A stretch of 64,000 nt of DNA from the NCBI GenBank assembly GCA_050944455.1, contig JBMNRC010000002.1:100820-164819 (forward strand), read 5' to 3'. The translations under genes and the position numbers were made by a program. This DNA is from Anthropogastromicrobium sp050944455. GTDB lineage: Bacteria; Bacillota; Clostridia; Lachnospirales; Lachnospiraceae. Shown in pieces: positions 8,386-16,673 of this stretch. Below the pieces are notes generated by a model that was not told the DNA's origin, searched no databases, and was given only the letters and a program-made list of their open reading frames with translations. Within the stretch, counting starts at the first letter, position 1, and each line of letters starts with the position of its first letter.

Positions 8386-8892
8386 ATGAGAGATTTCATT
8401 GATCCCAGCCAGTTAGAGCTGGAGGATAACGTTGTTGCCATCAAACGTGTATCCAAGACCGTCAAGGGCGGCCGCACCCAGAGATTTTCAACTCTGGTCG
8501 TCGTTGGTGACAAAAACGGACACGTCGGCGTCGGCATGGGCAAAGCTGCCGAGATCCCGGAGGCAATCCGCAAGGGCAGGCAGGCGGCGGAGAAGAACAT
8601 CTTCACCGTAGCCATGGATGATGTCGCAAGCATTCCGCACGATTATATCGGAAAGTTCGGAAGCGCCAATGTGCTTCTGAAGAAGGCTCCCGACGGAACC
8701 GGCATCATCGCCGGCGGCCCGGCCCGCGCCGTTCTTGAGCTTGCCGGTATCCGCAATATCCGTACCAAGTCTCTGGGTTCCAGCAACAAGGTCAACGTTG
8801 TTCTTGCTACCGTCGCGGGCCTCAAGTCCCTGAAGGTACCGGAAGAAGTTGCGAGACTCCGCGGCAAGACTGTCGAGGAAATCTACAACTAA
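8386..8892 (+). CDS. rpsE: 30S ribosomal protein S5
   Basis: S5, 168 aa, at the mRNA entry tunnel and involved in decoding fidelity. The double-stranded RNA-binding fold with RVSKTVKGGRTQRFSTLVVVGD and the loop VGVGMGKAAEIPEAIRKG are present, then the C-terminal fold with GGPARAVLELAGI. GGGAGGAG lies before the ATG. Confidence 0.98.
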   Translation: MRDFIDPSQLELEDNVVAIKRVSKTVKGGRTQRFSTLVVVGDKNGHVGVGMGKAAEIPEAIRKGRQAAEKNIFTVAMDDVASIPHDYIGKFGSANVLLKKAPDGTGIIAGGPARAVLELAGIRNIRTKSLGSSNKVNVVLATVAGLKSLKVPEEVARLRGKTVEEIYN

Positions 8893-8906
8893 GGGAGGTA
8901 CGTAAA

Positions 8907-9092
8907 ATGGCAACAAAACTGAGAGTTTCTCTTGTGAAGTCCCCGATCGGGGCAATCCCGAAGCAGAGAGCGACCGTTGAGGCGCTCGGGCTTCACAAGC
9001 TGTACAAGACGGTGGAGCTTCCGGACAACGATGCTGTCAGGGGAATGATCTGGCATGTCCGCCACCTTGTCAAAGTCGAAGAAGTGGATTAA
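8907..9092 (+). CDS. rpmD: 50S ribosomal protein L30
   Basis: L30, 61 aa, a small 23S-binding protein found in this spc position. KSPIGAIPKQRATVEALGLHK is the family block, followed by NDAVRGMIWHVRHLVKVEEVD. GGGAGGT lies about 9 bases before the ATG. It is 12 bases from rplO. Confidence 0.97.
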   Translation: MATKLRVSLVKSPIGAIPKQRATVEALGLHKLYKTVELPDNDAVRGMIWHVRHLVKVEEVD

Positions 9093-9104
9093 GGAGGAAT
9101 CGAC

Positions 9105-9545
9105 ATGGATTTATCTAATTTGACTCCCGCAAAGGGTTCCGTCCACAGCGGCAGCTTCAGAAAAGGCCGCGGTTATTCCTCCGGCAACGGTAAGACTGCC
9201 GGCAAGGGCAGCAAAGGCCAGAAGGCCCGTTCCGGACGTCCGAGAATCGGATTTGAAGGCGGCCAGATGCCCCTGTACAGAAGACTCCCGAAGAGAGGCT
9301 TCACGGACAGGAATTCCAAGAAGATCGTTTCCGTCAATGTCAGCGAGCTTGAGCGTTTCGACAATGACACCGAAGTGACGATTGACCTTCTTCTCGAAAA
9401 CAAAGTCATCAAAGAGGTGTATGACGGCGTCAAGATCCTGGGAAACGGGGACCTTACCAAAAAGCTCACCGTTAAGGCTAATGCTTTCTCAGCTGGCGCA
9501 AAAGCAAAGATCGAGGCTGCGGGCGGAACTGCTGAGGTGATCTGA
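9105..9545 (+). CDS. rplO: 50S ribosomal protein L15
   Basis: L15, 146 aa, a late 50S assembly protein with a long basic N-terminal tail (GSFRKGRGYSSGNGKTAGKG) and the FEGGQMPLYRRLPKRGF block. AAGGAGG precedes the ATG. Its TGA stop (9543-9545) overlaps the secY ATG by one base, coupling L15 with the translocon. Confidence 0.98.
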   Translation: MDLSNLTPAKGSVHSGSFRKGRGYSSGNGKTAGKGSKGQKARSGRPRIGFEGGQMPLYRRLPKRGFTDRNSKKIVSVNVSELERFDNDTEVTIDLLLENKVIKEVYDGVKILGNGDLTKKLTVKANAFSAGAKAKIEAAGGTAEVI

Positions 9546-10855
9546 TGTTAAAAATGCTTCAGCAGGCGCTCAGGGTTAAGGATATCAGAAGAAGGCTTCT
9601 CTTCACATTCCTTATGATGCTGGTGATGCGTTTCGGCTCCCAGCTGCCGGTGCCGGGCACGGATCCGAGCTATCTGAGCAGTGTGTTCAGCGGCGAGACC
9701 GGTGACGCGTTCAACTTTCTGAGCGCTCTCACCGGAGGCTCGTTCGAAAGCTTCTCTATCCTGGCCCTCAGCATTACGCCATACATCACGGCATCTATTA
9801 TCATCGAGCTGCTGACGATTGCGATCCCGGCGCTCGAGGAAATGCAGAAAGACGGTCAGGAAGGCCGCAAAAAGATGCAGCGCATCACCCGTTACGTGAC
9901 GGTCGGCCTTTCCCTGATCCAGTCCACTGCCATGGCAATCGGTTTCGGCCGCCAGGGCCTTCTGACCGATTACACCTGGTACAACGTCATCGTTGTGATC
10001 GTGTGCCTTACCTGCGGCTCCGCCTTCCTCATGTGGCTGGGCGAGAGAATCACCGACAAGGGCATTGGAAACGGTATCTCGATCGTACTGCTGATCAATA
10101 TCATTTCCAGGCTTCCGGATGACGTCGTCACCATCTATGACACTTTCATGTCCGGCAGAACCGTTGCGGTCCAGGTCGTCGTTGCCGTATTCATCATCGC
10201 GATCCTCGCGCTGATCGTAGCCTACAACGTAGTCCTGAACGACGCCGAGAGAAGAATCCCGGTACAGTACGCGCAGAAGGTCGTCGGCAGGAGAAGCTAC
10301 GGCGGACGTTCCACGTACATTCCGATCAAGGTCTGCACAGCCAACGTCATCCCGGTCATCTTCGCGTCCTCGATCATGTCCATGCCGGTTATGATCGCGT
10401 CATTCTTCGACGTCGACTACAACACATTCGGCGGATGGATCCTCCATATGCTGAGTTCCAGCTACTGGTTCCGCCCGAGCATGTGGTCCTACTCGATCGG
10501 CGCTGTCATTTATATTCTGCTGGTGATTATGTTCGCGTACTTCTACACGAACATTACCTTTAATCCGCTGGAAGTTGCCGACAACATGAAAAAATCCGGC
10601 GGCTTCATCCCGGGCATCCGTCCCGGAAAGCCGACCAGCGACTACCTGTCCGATGTGCTGAGCCATGTGATTTTCATCGGCGCTGTCGGCCTCGTAATTG
10701 CGTGCGTTTTCCCGATGGTTGTCACGGGAATCGGAAACATCAGCTCGCTGTCTCTTCTGGGCACGTCGCTGATCATTATTGTCGGTGTCATTCTTGAGAC
10801 CCTGCAGCAGATCAACGGCCGCATGATTGACAGACAGTACGACAGTATTTTCTGA
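9545..10855 (+). CDS. secY: Protein translocase subunit SecY
   Basis: SecY, 436 aa, the ten-helix channel of the Sec translocon in the cytoplasmic membrane. TGGSFESFSILALSITPYI and the cytoplasmic loop with DAERRIPVQYAQKVVGRR are SecY signatures; the C-terminal ERQYDSI-like tail (DRQYDSIF) is cytosolic. SecA, its motor, is encoded at 47.4 kb. The ATG overlaps the rplO stop. A structured 145-base spacer separates it from adk. Confidence 0.98.
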   Translation: MLKMLQQALRVKDIRRRLLFTFLMMLVMRFGSQLPVPGTDPSYLSSVFSGETGDAFNFLSALTGGSFESFSILALSITPYITASIIIELLTIAIPALEEMQKDGQEGRKKMQRITRYVTVGLSLIQSTAMAIGFGRQGLLTDYTWYNVIVVIVCLTCGSAFLMWLGERITDKGIGNGISIVLLINIISRLPDDVVTIYDTFMSGRTVAVQVVVAVFIIAILALIVAYNVVLNDAERRIPVQYAQKVVGRRSYGGRSTYIPIKVCTANVIPVIFASSIMSMPVMIASFFDVDYNTFGGWILHMLSSSYWFRPSMWSYSIGAVIYILLVIMFAYFYTNITFNPLEVADNMKKSGGFIPGIRPGKPTSDYLSDVLSHVIFIGAVGLVIACVFPMVVTGIGNISSLSLLGTSLIIIVGVILETLQQINGRMIDRQYDSIF

Positions 10856-10861
10856 TTTTGA

Positions 10862-10906
10862 CAAAGCGGAGTTTTTCGCAGCAGTGCGGAAGGCTTCGCT
10901 TTGTTT
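10862..10906 (+). terminator. Imperfect hairpin between secY and adk, possible attenuator
   Basis: CAAAGCGGAG (10862-10871) pairs with CTTCGCTTTG (10894-10903) and an inner TTTCGCA/TGCGGAA-like stem closes on a gcag loop. Only TTT follows, so termination would be partial at best. It could also be a processing hairpin separating spc-operon and adk mRNA. Confidence 0.35.
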
Positions 10907-11003
10907 ACGGAAAACGGGAAACCGCGGTACCGCTGAAACAGATGGCATAGCCGCGTGAAGCGGCGGAGAAGGTATACAGGCAGTATACGGAAAGGAGGCA
11001 TTG

Positions 11004-11651
11004 ATGAAAATCGTGATGCTCGGGGCACCCGGAGCCGGAAAGGGAACGCAGGCCGACAAGATCGCGGCGAAGTACGGCATACCGCACATTTCCACCGGCG
11101 ATATCTTCCGCGCGAATCTCCGCGAGGGAACGGAGCTTGGCAAAAAGGCCAAAGTCTACATGGACAGGGGAGAGCTCGTTCCGGATGAGCTGACAACCGA
11201 CCTCCTGATTGACAGAGTCGGGAAGGATGACTGCCGGAACGGCTACATCCTGGACGGATTCCCGCGCACGATCGCGCAGGCGGAATCCCTGGAAAAAGCG
11301 CTCGCGGCGCAGAACACCGCCATCGACGCGGCAATTGACGTGGAAGTTCCGGATGAAGCGATTGTGGCACGCATGAGCGGCCGCAGGGCATGCCCGAAGT
11401 GCGGCGCGACCTATCACATTCAGTACATGCCTCCCAAAACAGAGGGCAGGTGCGACAAGTGCGGGTCCGAGCTGATTCTTCGCGACGACGACAGGCCGGA
11501 GACTGTGCTGAACAGACTCAGGGTCTATCACGAGCAGACACAGCCGCTGATCGATTATTACCGGAAAAAAGGCGTCCTGAAGACGGTTGACGGAACGAAG
11601 AGTGTTGATGAAGTGTTCGGATCCATTTCGGCTGTCCTCGGAAAGGAATAA
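11004..11651 (+). CDS. adk: Adenylate kinase, zinc-finger LID type
   Basis: Adenylate kinase, 215 aa, interconverts ATP+AMP and 2 ADP. P-loop GAPGAGKGT at residues 7-15, GFPRT motif, and a long LID with C130, C133, C150, C153 forming a zinc site typical of Gram-positive enzymes. ATG at 11004 is preferred over the TTG one codon earlier because AAAGGAGG (10991-10998) is 5 bases from it. Located between secY and map as in most Firmicutes. Confidence 0.98.
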   Translation: MKIVMLGAPGAGKGTQADKIAAKYGIPHISTGDIFRANLREGTELGKKAKVYMDRGELVPDELTTDLLIDRVGKDDCRNGYILDGFPRTIAQAESLEKALAAQNTAIDAAIDVEVPDEAIVARMSGRRACPKCGATYHIQYMPPKTEGRCDKCGSELILRDDDRPETVLNRLRVYHEQTQPLIDYYRKKGVLKTVDGTKSVDEVFGSISAVLGKE

Positions 11652-11656
11652 GGAAT

Positions 11657-12433
11657 ATGGCCGTAACGATCAAATCGGAACACGAAATTGAGCTGATGAG
11701 GGTTGCCTGCAGGAATCTTTACGAAATGTTCGGCGAGATGGAAAAAATGATCAGACCGGGCGTTTCCACCTGGGAGATCAACCAGCGGGGCGAGGAGATC
11801 ATCAGGGATTTCGGATGCACCTCCAACTTCAAGAATTACGAGGGTTATCCGGCTGCCGTGTGCGTCTCTGTGAATGAAGTCGTCGTCCATGGAATTCCCA
11901 GCAAAGACGTCATCCTGAAGGAAGGGGACATCGTTTCCCTGGACGCGGGCATGATCTGGAAGGGATGGCACTCCGACGCCGCGCGCACTTACGCCGTGGG
12001 CAGGATCAGCCCCGAAAAGCAGCAGCTGATCGATGTCACCCGCCAGTCTTTCTTTGAGGGAATCAGATACGCGAGAGCGGGCAATCACCTGCACGACATC
12101 TCCGCGGCCATCCAGAAATACGCCGAGAGTTTCGGCTATGGCGTGATCCGCGACATGGTGGGACACGGAATCGGCTCCCATATGCACGAAGATCCCCAGA
12201 TCCCGAATTACAGGAGCCCGGGTATGGGCAGAGGAATCGTCCTCCGCCCCGGCATGACTCTGGCGATTGAGCCGATGATTGCCATGGGAACCTACAAGGG
12301 AGAGATCCTCGACGACGGCTGGACTTATGTCACGAAGGACAGAAAACCGGCGGCTCATTACGAAAATACGGTTCTGATCACGGACGGTGATCCTGAAATC
12401 CTGACGCTTCCGGGCTGGAAGCCTGAAAACTGA
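11657..12433 (+). CDS. map: Methionine aminopeptidase type I
   Basis: Removes the initiator methionine after deformylation; cytosolic, two metal ions. 258 aa. Ligands and catalytic residues by position: H78, D96, D107, H170, H177, E205, E236, all in their family contexts (SLDAG, HSDAART, GHGIGSHMHE, AIEPM, HYENTV). Starts 5 bases after adk; a weak AAGGA site lies upstream, suggesting coupling to adk. Confidence 0.98.
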   Translation: MAVTIKSEHEIELMRVACRNLYEMFGEMEKMIRPGVSTWEINQRGEEIIRDFGCTSNFKNYEGYPAAVCVSVNEVVVHGIPSKDVILKEGDIVSLDAGMIWKGWHSDAARTYAVGRISPEKQQLIDVTRQSFFEGIRYARAGNHLHDISAAIQKYAESFGYGVIRDMVGHGIGSHMHEDPQIPNYRSPGMGRGIVLRPGMTLAIEPMIAMGTYKGEILDDGWTYVTKDRKPAAHYENTVLITDGDPEILTLPGWKPEN

Positions 12434-12454
12434 TTACGGAGGTACTGCTAAGTT

Positions 12455-12673
12455 ATGGCAAAAGGAGATAAACTGGAACTTCAGGGCAAAGTGCTTGAGA
12501 AACTCCCGAACGCGATGTTCCGGGTGGAGCTTGAGAACGGCCACGAAATTCTGGCGCACATCAGCGGGAAGCTCAGGATGAATTACATCCGCATACTCCC
12601 CGGCGACAGGGTCACGGTTGAGATGTCGCCGTACGATCTCTCCAAAGGCAGGATCATCTGGAGAGACAAGTAA
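12455..12673 (+). CDS. infA: Translation initiation factor IF-1
   Basis: IF-1, 72 aa, an OB-fold protein that occupies the 30S A site during initiation. KGDKLELQGKVLEKLPNAMFRVELENGHEI is the family start and ILPGDRVTVEMSPYDLSKGRI its end. Directly follows map with 21 bases between; no KOW-domain gene intervenes here, unlike some relatives. Confidence 0.98.
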   Translation: MAKGDKLELQGKVLEKLPNAMFRVELENGHEILAHISGKLRMNYIRILPGDRVTVEMSPYDLSKGRIIWRDK

Positions 12674-12852
12674 TTTCCGCGATGCCGCTGACGGCGCGGG
12701 ACCCCCGTAAAGCCGGTCCGATCCGCGCGCTCTCAGGGCGGCCGGGAAGAGCGGCGGGGCTGTCGGATGCGGCAGAAGCCCGGCGCACGGAAAACCGCAG
12801 AAAAATACACGTCCCATTGACGTGAAAAGTTGATTTGTGGTACATTATACGC

Positions 12853-12881
12853 TGGACTTTTGTGAGGGAACATGATACAAT
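12853..12881 (+). promoter_or_regulatory. Sigma-A promoter before rpmJ
   Basis: TGGACT (12853-12858), 17-base spacer, TACAAT (12876-12881), with TG one base before the -10 giving an extended element. It sits in the 257-base infA-rpmJ gap and could supply rpmJ, rpsM, rpsK, rpsD, rpoA and rplQ independently of the upstream operon. Confidence 0.7.
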
Positions 12882-12930
12882 ACTGTTCCAGCTGTCTGAA
12901 AAGGCGGCTATACAGAAAGGAGTGTTTACT

Positions 12931-13044
12931 GTGAAAGTAAGATCATCAGTAAAGCCAATCTGCGAAAAGTGCAAGGTTATCCGCAGGAAGGGTGTTGTAC
13001 GCATCATCTGCGAAAATCCGAAGCACAAGCAGAGACAGGGTTGA
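12931..13044 (+). CDS. rpmJ: 50S ribosomal protein L36, zinc type
   Basis: L36, 37 aa, the smallest 50S protein. Zinc ligands C11, C14, C27 and H32 are all present (C+ form). GTG start at 12931 follows AAAGGAG by about 9 bases; the frame remains open upstream but the earlier 32 residues do not resemble any L36. It opens the alpha-operon segment. Confidence 0.95.
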   Translation: MKVRSSVKPICEKCKVIRRKGVVRIICENPKHKQRQG

Positions 13045-13087
13045 TTAATCCTGCAAATTCGAAAGAAAATCGGAGGTAAAGGCACAA

Positions 13088-13456
13088 ATGGCTCGTATTT
13101 CAGGCGTAGACTTACCGAGGGGCAAGCGTATTGAAATTGGCCTGACCTACATCTACGGCATCGGCCGTCCGAGCGCGGATAAGATTCTTGCGAAAGCAAA
13201 CGTCAATCCGGACACCCGTACGGACGATCTGACAGATGAAGAGGTTGGAAGAATCCGTGACGTCATCGATGCAGAGTACACTGTCGAAGGCGATCTCAGA
13301 AGACAGACCGCTATGGACATCAAGCTTCTGCAGGAGATTGGATGCTACAGAGGAATCCGCCACAGAAAGGGACTTCCCGTCCGTGGCCAGAAGACCAAGA
13401 CAAACGCGAGAACCCGGAAGGGTCCGAAGAAGACAGTCGCTAACAAGAAGAAGTAA
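13088..13456 (+). CDS. rpsM: 30S ribosomal protein S13
   Basis: S13, 122 aa, of the 30S head; contacts P-site tRNA and the 50S A-site finger. ARISGVDLPRGKRIEIGLTYIYGIG opens the protein and GIRHRKGLPVRGQKTKTNARTRKGPKKT closes it. CGGAGGT precedes the ATG. Confidence 0.98.
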   Translation: MARISGVDLPRGKRIEIGLTYIYGIGRPSADKILAKANVNPDTRTDDLTDEEVGRIRDVIDAEYTVEGDLRRQTAMDIKLLQEIGCYRGIRHRKGLPVRGQKTKTNARTRKGPKKTVANKKK

Positions 13457-13573
13457 TTTCCCCTGCTCCGGGAAGTTATCTCTGGCTGTCGGGAGTTCAA
13501 ACGGCTGCGGATTCCCGATCAACCGATGCGGCTGCACAGATTAAGAGATCAAAAGAAAGTAGGTTAGTTTTTA

Positions 13574-13978
13574 ATGGCTAAGAATACACAGGCTTCATCC
13601 AAGAAAGTCTTAAAAAAGCGTGTAAAGAAAAACGTTGAACACGGGCAGGCTCACATCCAGTCTTCGTTTAACAATACGATTGTTACGCTGACGGATACCC
13701 AGGGAAACGCTTTATCCTGGGCAAGCGCGGGCGGCCTTGGTTTTAAAGGTTCAAGGAAATCTACTCCTTATGCAGCTCAGATGGCAGCAGAAACCGCAAC
13801 AAAGGCAGCTTTAATACACGGGTTAAAGACCGTAGATGTTATGGTCAAAGGACCGGGATCCGGCCGCGAGGCTGCGATCCGTGCTCTTCAGGCAGCAGGC
13901 CTTCAGGTAACCAGCATCAAGGACGTTACACCGGTGCCGCACAATGGATGCCGTCCGCCGAAGCGCAGAAGAGTATAA
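13574..13978 (+). CDS. rpsK: 30S ribosomal protein S11
   Basis: S11, 134 aa, on the 30S platform by the mRNA exit. AHIQSSFNNTIVTLTDTQGNALSW and TPVPHNGCRPPKRRRV are diagnostic. The ribosome binding site is weak (AAGTAGG). Codon use differs from neighbours: several TTA leucine codons occur here though the rest of the window almost avoids TTA. A 117-base spacer separates it from rpsM. Confidence 0.98.
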   Translation: MAKNTQASSKKVLKKRVKKNVEHGQAHIQSSFNNTIVTLTDTQGNALSWASAGGLGFKGSRKSTPYAAQMAAETATKAALIHGLKTVDVMVKGPGSGREAAIRALQAAGLQVTSIKDVTPVPHNGCRPPKRRRV

Positions 13979-13991
13979 GGAGGTATTAAAG

Positions 13992-14588
13992 ATGGCAGTT
14001 AACAGAGTTCCTGTGCTGAAAAGATGCAGATCCCTTGATCTGGATCCGACCTATTTAGGCTACGATAAGAAGTCTACGAGAAATAAGACCAACAATAAGC
14101 GTAAGATGAGCGAGTACGGCCAGCAGATGCGCGAGAAGCAGAAGGCCAAGTTCATCTACGGTGTGCTTGAGGCTCAGTTCAGAAATTATTACGAGAGAGC
14201 ATCGCGCCAGATCGGCGGAACCGTCGGCGAAAACCTGATGGTTATTCTGGAGCGCCGTCTGGACAATGTGATCTTCCGCCTTGGTTTTGCGAGAACCAGG
14301 CATGAGGCAAGACAGGTTGTCGACCACAGACATGTTCTTGTCAACGGCAAGTGCGTAAACATCCCTTCTTATGAAGTCAAGCCGGGCGATGTGGTAAGCA
14401 TCAAAGAGAGCCTGAAAGACACTCAGAGATACAAGGATATCGCTGCTGTGACAGGGTCCAGACTTGTTCCGGACTGGCTTGATTCTGATAAGGCAAACTT
14501 TTCCGGTACCGTCAAGCAGCTCCCGACCAGAGAGATGATTGACGTTCCGGTAGACGAGATGGCTATTGTCGAGTTGTATTCCAAGTAA
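13992..14588 (+). CDS. rpsD: 30S ribosomal protein S4
   Basis: S4, 198 aa, a primary 16S-binding assembly protein and part of the mRNA entry site. The S4 RNA-binding domain is visible (RRLDNVIFRLGFARTRHEARQ). The ATG at 13992 is chosen: AAGGAGG at 13978-13984 lies 7 bases upstream, and the 16 residues in frame before it are an unrelated read-through of the rpsK end. Confidence 0.97.
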   Translation: MAVNRVPVLKRCRSLDLDPTYLGYDKKSTRNKTNNKRKMSEYGQQMREKQKAKFIYGVLEAQFRNYYERASRQIGGTVGENLMVILERRLDNVIFRLGFARTRHEARQVVDHRHVLVNGKCVNIPSYEVKPGDVVSIKESLKDTQRYKDIAAVTGSRLVPDWLDSDKANFSGTVKQLPTREMIDVPVDEMAIVELYSK

Positions 14589-14609
14589 TTTCAAAGGCTG
14601 GCTGGAAAA

Positions 14610-14628
14610 AGACGCCCTGCGTCTGTTT
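14610..14628 (+). other. Short hairpin with flanking A and T runs before rpoA
   Basis: AGACGC (14610-14615), loop cct, GCGTCT (14619-14624), then gTTTT, preceded by AAAA that could extend the stem. It resembles a weak intrinsic terminator or attenuator in the rpsD-rpoA gap. Partial termination here would tune alpha-subunit supply; this is inference. Confidence 0.35.
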
Positions 14629-14691
14629 TCGCCTTGTGTTACTGCAGGGTACTACAGCGTTTAAGACCCACATAAAGGAGGGGCTGTATCA

Positions 14692-15651
14692 GTGTTCGAT
14701 TTCGAGAAGCCAAAGATTGAAATTGCTGAGATTTCCGATGATAAGCGCTACGGCAGGTTTGTAGTAGAACCTCTGGAGAGAGGATACGGGCTTACCCTGG
14801 GCAATTCGCTCAGGCGGATCATGCTCTCCTCCCTCCCGGGCACGGCTGTAAGCCAGGTTCACATTGACGGTGTGGTTCACGAATTTTCTTCCATTCCGGG
14901 CGTCAAAGAGGATGTCACTGAGATCATCATGAACCTCAAGAGCCTGGAGATCAAGAATCACAGCGATTCAAAGGAGCCGAAGACTGCGTTCATCTCCTAC
15001 GCGGGCGAGGGAGTTGTCAAAGCTTCCGACATTGAGACGGACTCGGACATTCAGATCATGAATCCCGATCTTGTCATTGCCCATCTGAGCGGCGGTGAAG
15101 ACTGCCACCTGAATATGGAACTCACGATCACGAACGGCCGCGGGTATGTCGGCGCCGATAAAAACAAGACGAAGGATACCCCGATCGGCGTGATTCCGAT
15201 TGATTCCATCTATACTCCGATCGAGCGCGTAAATATGAACATTGAGAATACCAGAGTCGGCCAGATGACCGATTATGATAAACTCACGCTGGAAGTATAT
15301 ACCAACGGTACGATCGGACCGGATGAAGCAGTGAGCCTTGCAGCAAAGGTTCTTTCCGAGCACCTGAATCTTTTCATCAACCTTTCCGACAATTCAGAGA
15401 GCGTTTCGATAGTGGAAAAACCGGAGGAGACCAGCTCCGAAAAGGTCATGTCGATGAATATCGACGAGCTGGAGCTGTCCGTCCGTTCCTTCAACTGCCT
15501 GAAGCGCGCCGGTATCAATACGGTGGCTGAGCTCTGCGACAGAACAGAGGAAGAGATGATGAAGGTGCGCAATCTCGGGAAGAAATCCCTGGACGAGGTT
15601 GCCGCCAAGCTCAAGCAGTATGGCCTTTCATTCAAGGCCAGCGAGGAATAA
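14692..15651 (+). CDS. rpoA: RNA polymerase subunit alpha
   Basis: Alpha subunit, 319 aa. Residues ~1-230 form the dimerisation domain that scaffolds beta and beta' (GYGLTLGNSLRRIMLSSLPGTAV), then a linker and the C-terminal domain (~250-319, ELSVRSFNCLKRAGINTVAEL) that contacts UP elements and regulators. GTG start at 14692 with AAAGGAGGGG upstream. Confidence 0.98.
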   Translation: MFDFEKPKIEIAEISDDKRYGRFVVEPLERGYGLTLGNSLRRIMLSSLPGTAVSQVHIDGVVHEFSSIPGVKEDVTEIIMNLKSLEIKNHSDSKEPKTAFISYAGEGVVKASDIETDSDIQIMNPDLVIAHLSGGEDCHLNMELTITNGRGYVGADKNKTKDTPIGVIPIDSIYTPIERVNMNIENTRVGQMTDYDKLTLEVYTNGTIGPDEAVSLAAKVLSEHLNLFINLSDNSESVSIVEKPEETSSEKVMSMNIDELELSVRSFNCLKRAGINTVAELCDRTEEEMMKVRNLGKKSLDEVAAKLKQYGLSFKASEE

Positions 15652-15735
15652 AACCGCCGGCTGCGGGAATCCGCGGCGGGCGCTGGATAGAAAAACCTGT
15701 ACTTGTCCGTACGGGATGTTTACGGAGGTTGCAAA

Positions 15736-16272
15736 GTGGCTGGATACAGAAAGTTAGGCAGAACTTCTGACCAGAGAAAGGCTCTTCTTCGGAGCCAGGT
15801 CACCAGTCTGCTCTATAACGGCAGGATCATCACCACCGAGGCAAGAGCGAAGGAAGTCCGCAGAATTGCCGAGAGCATGATTGCGCTTGCCGTCAGGGAA
15901 AAAGATAATTACGAGACCGTCAAAGTGAACGCGAAGGTCCCGCAGAAAGATGCTGACGGAAAGAACATCAAGCAGGAAGTAGACGGAAAGAAAGTCAATG
16001 TCTACGATACTGTTGAGAAGGAAATCAAAAAGGATAAGCCTTCGAGGCTGCACGCGAGAAGACAGATGCTGAAGGTCTTCTACGGCGTGACCGAAGTTCC
16101 GACCAGCAATAAGGGAAAGAAGAAGAACACGAAGGAAGTCAATCTCCCGAACAAGATGTTCGACGAGATCGCTCCGAAGTACGTCTCCCGCAACGGCGGC
16201 TACACCCGTATCGTCAAGATCGGAAACCGCAAGGGCGACGGCGCCATGGAAGTTCTTCTTGAGCTTGTCTGA
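15736..16272 (+). CDS. rplQ: 50S ribosomal protein L17 with internal insertion
   Basis: L17, 178 aa; most bacterial L17 proteins are about 115-130. The N-terminal core (YRKLGRTSDQRKALLRSQVTSLLYNGRIITTEARAKEVR) and C-terminal core (NGGYTRIVKIGNRKGDGAMEVLLELV) are intact; the extra ~50 residues lie between, a charged Lys-rich stretch at about 70-130. GTG at 15736 follows GGAGG by 7 bases. Last gene of the superoperon. Confidence 0.95.
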   Translation: MAGYRKLGRTSDQRKALLRSQVTSLLYNGRIITTEARAKEVRRIAESMIALAVREKDNYETVKVNAKVPQKDADGKNIKQEVDGKKVNVYDTVEKEIKKDKPSRLHARRQMLKVFYGVTEVPTSNKGKKKNTKEVNLPNKMFDEIAPKYVSRNGGYTRIVKIGNRKGDGAMEVLLELV

Positions 16273-16390
16273 TTAACGCGCGCGGCAGCAGTCACGCGGT
16301 TTCAGGCGGACGGAAGCTTTGCAGGAGGCGGAGACCCGGGCGGAAGCGCGGATGGAACCTTCAGGCGGGCGGGGTCCGTCTGTGGTGAAG

Positions 16391-16425
16391 GCACAGGCCG
16401 GTGCATTACGGTCTGTGCTTTTTTT
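16391..16425 (+). terminator. Intrinsic terminator of the ribosomal superoperon
   Basis: A 10-bp stem (16391-16400 with 16409-16418, one G-U pair) around an 8-base loop is followed by seven T residues (16419-16425). It lies 120 bases after rplQ and ends the S10-spc-alpha transcription unit. Confidence 0.9.
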
Positions 16426-16673
16426 GTACCGCATCACCCTGCCCGCTGGCCGCTGCTGTTTTCTGCAGCCGGCTTGTGACCCGTCCTGCGTGTTCAGTCT
16501 GCAGGGCCGGGCACAGCCTGTCTGTCCAGGCGCGGCCTGCAGTCAGGTATGGATCAGCCTGCTCCCGGATCAGGTTCAGCCTGTCAGGTTCAGGCTCAGC
16601 CGGCCGGGAATGCGCGGCGTTATCCGCCCGCAGGTTCCATCCTGTGGGATTTCAGACCTGGAGGAAGAGAATA
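16426..16673. other. GC-rich gap before the ECF genes
   Basis: This gap stays open in the frame of the ECF ATPase, but the predicted residues are Cys/Ser/Arg-rich and unlike any ABC protein. It holds short GGTTCAGCCTG-type repeats near 16560-16600. I see no convincing promoter, although the terminator upstream implies one should exist. Confidence 0.4.

Noticed and set aside
12434..12454. KOW-domain RNA-binding gene expected between map and infA
   Set aside because: Only 21 bases separate the two genes here, so it is absent from this locus.
16401..16673. N-terminal 91-residue extension of the fused EcfA
   Set aside because: The stretch overlaps the operon terminator hairpin, is Cys/Arg-rich and unlike ABC proteins; a TTG with a good ribosome site lies at 16674.
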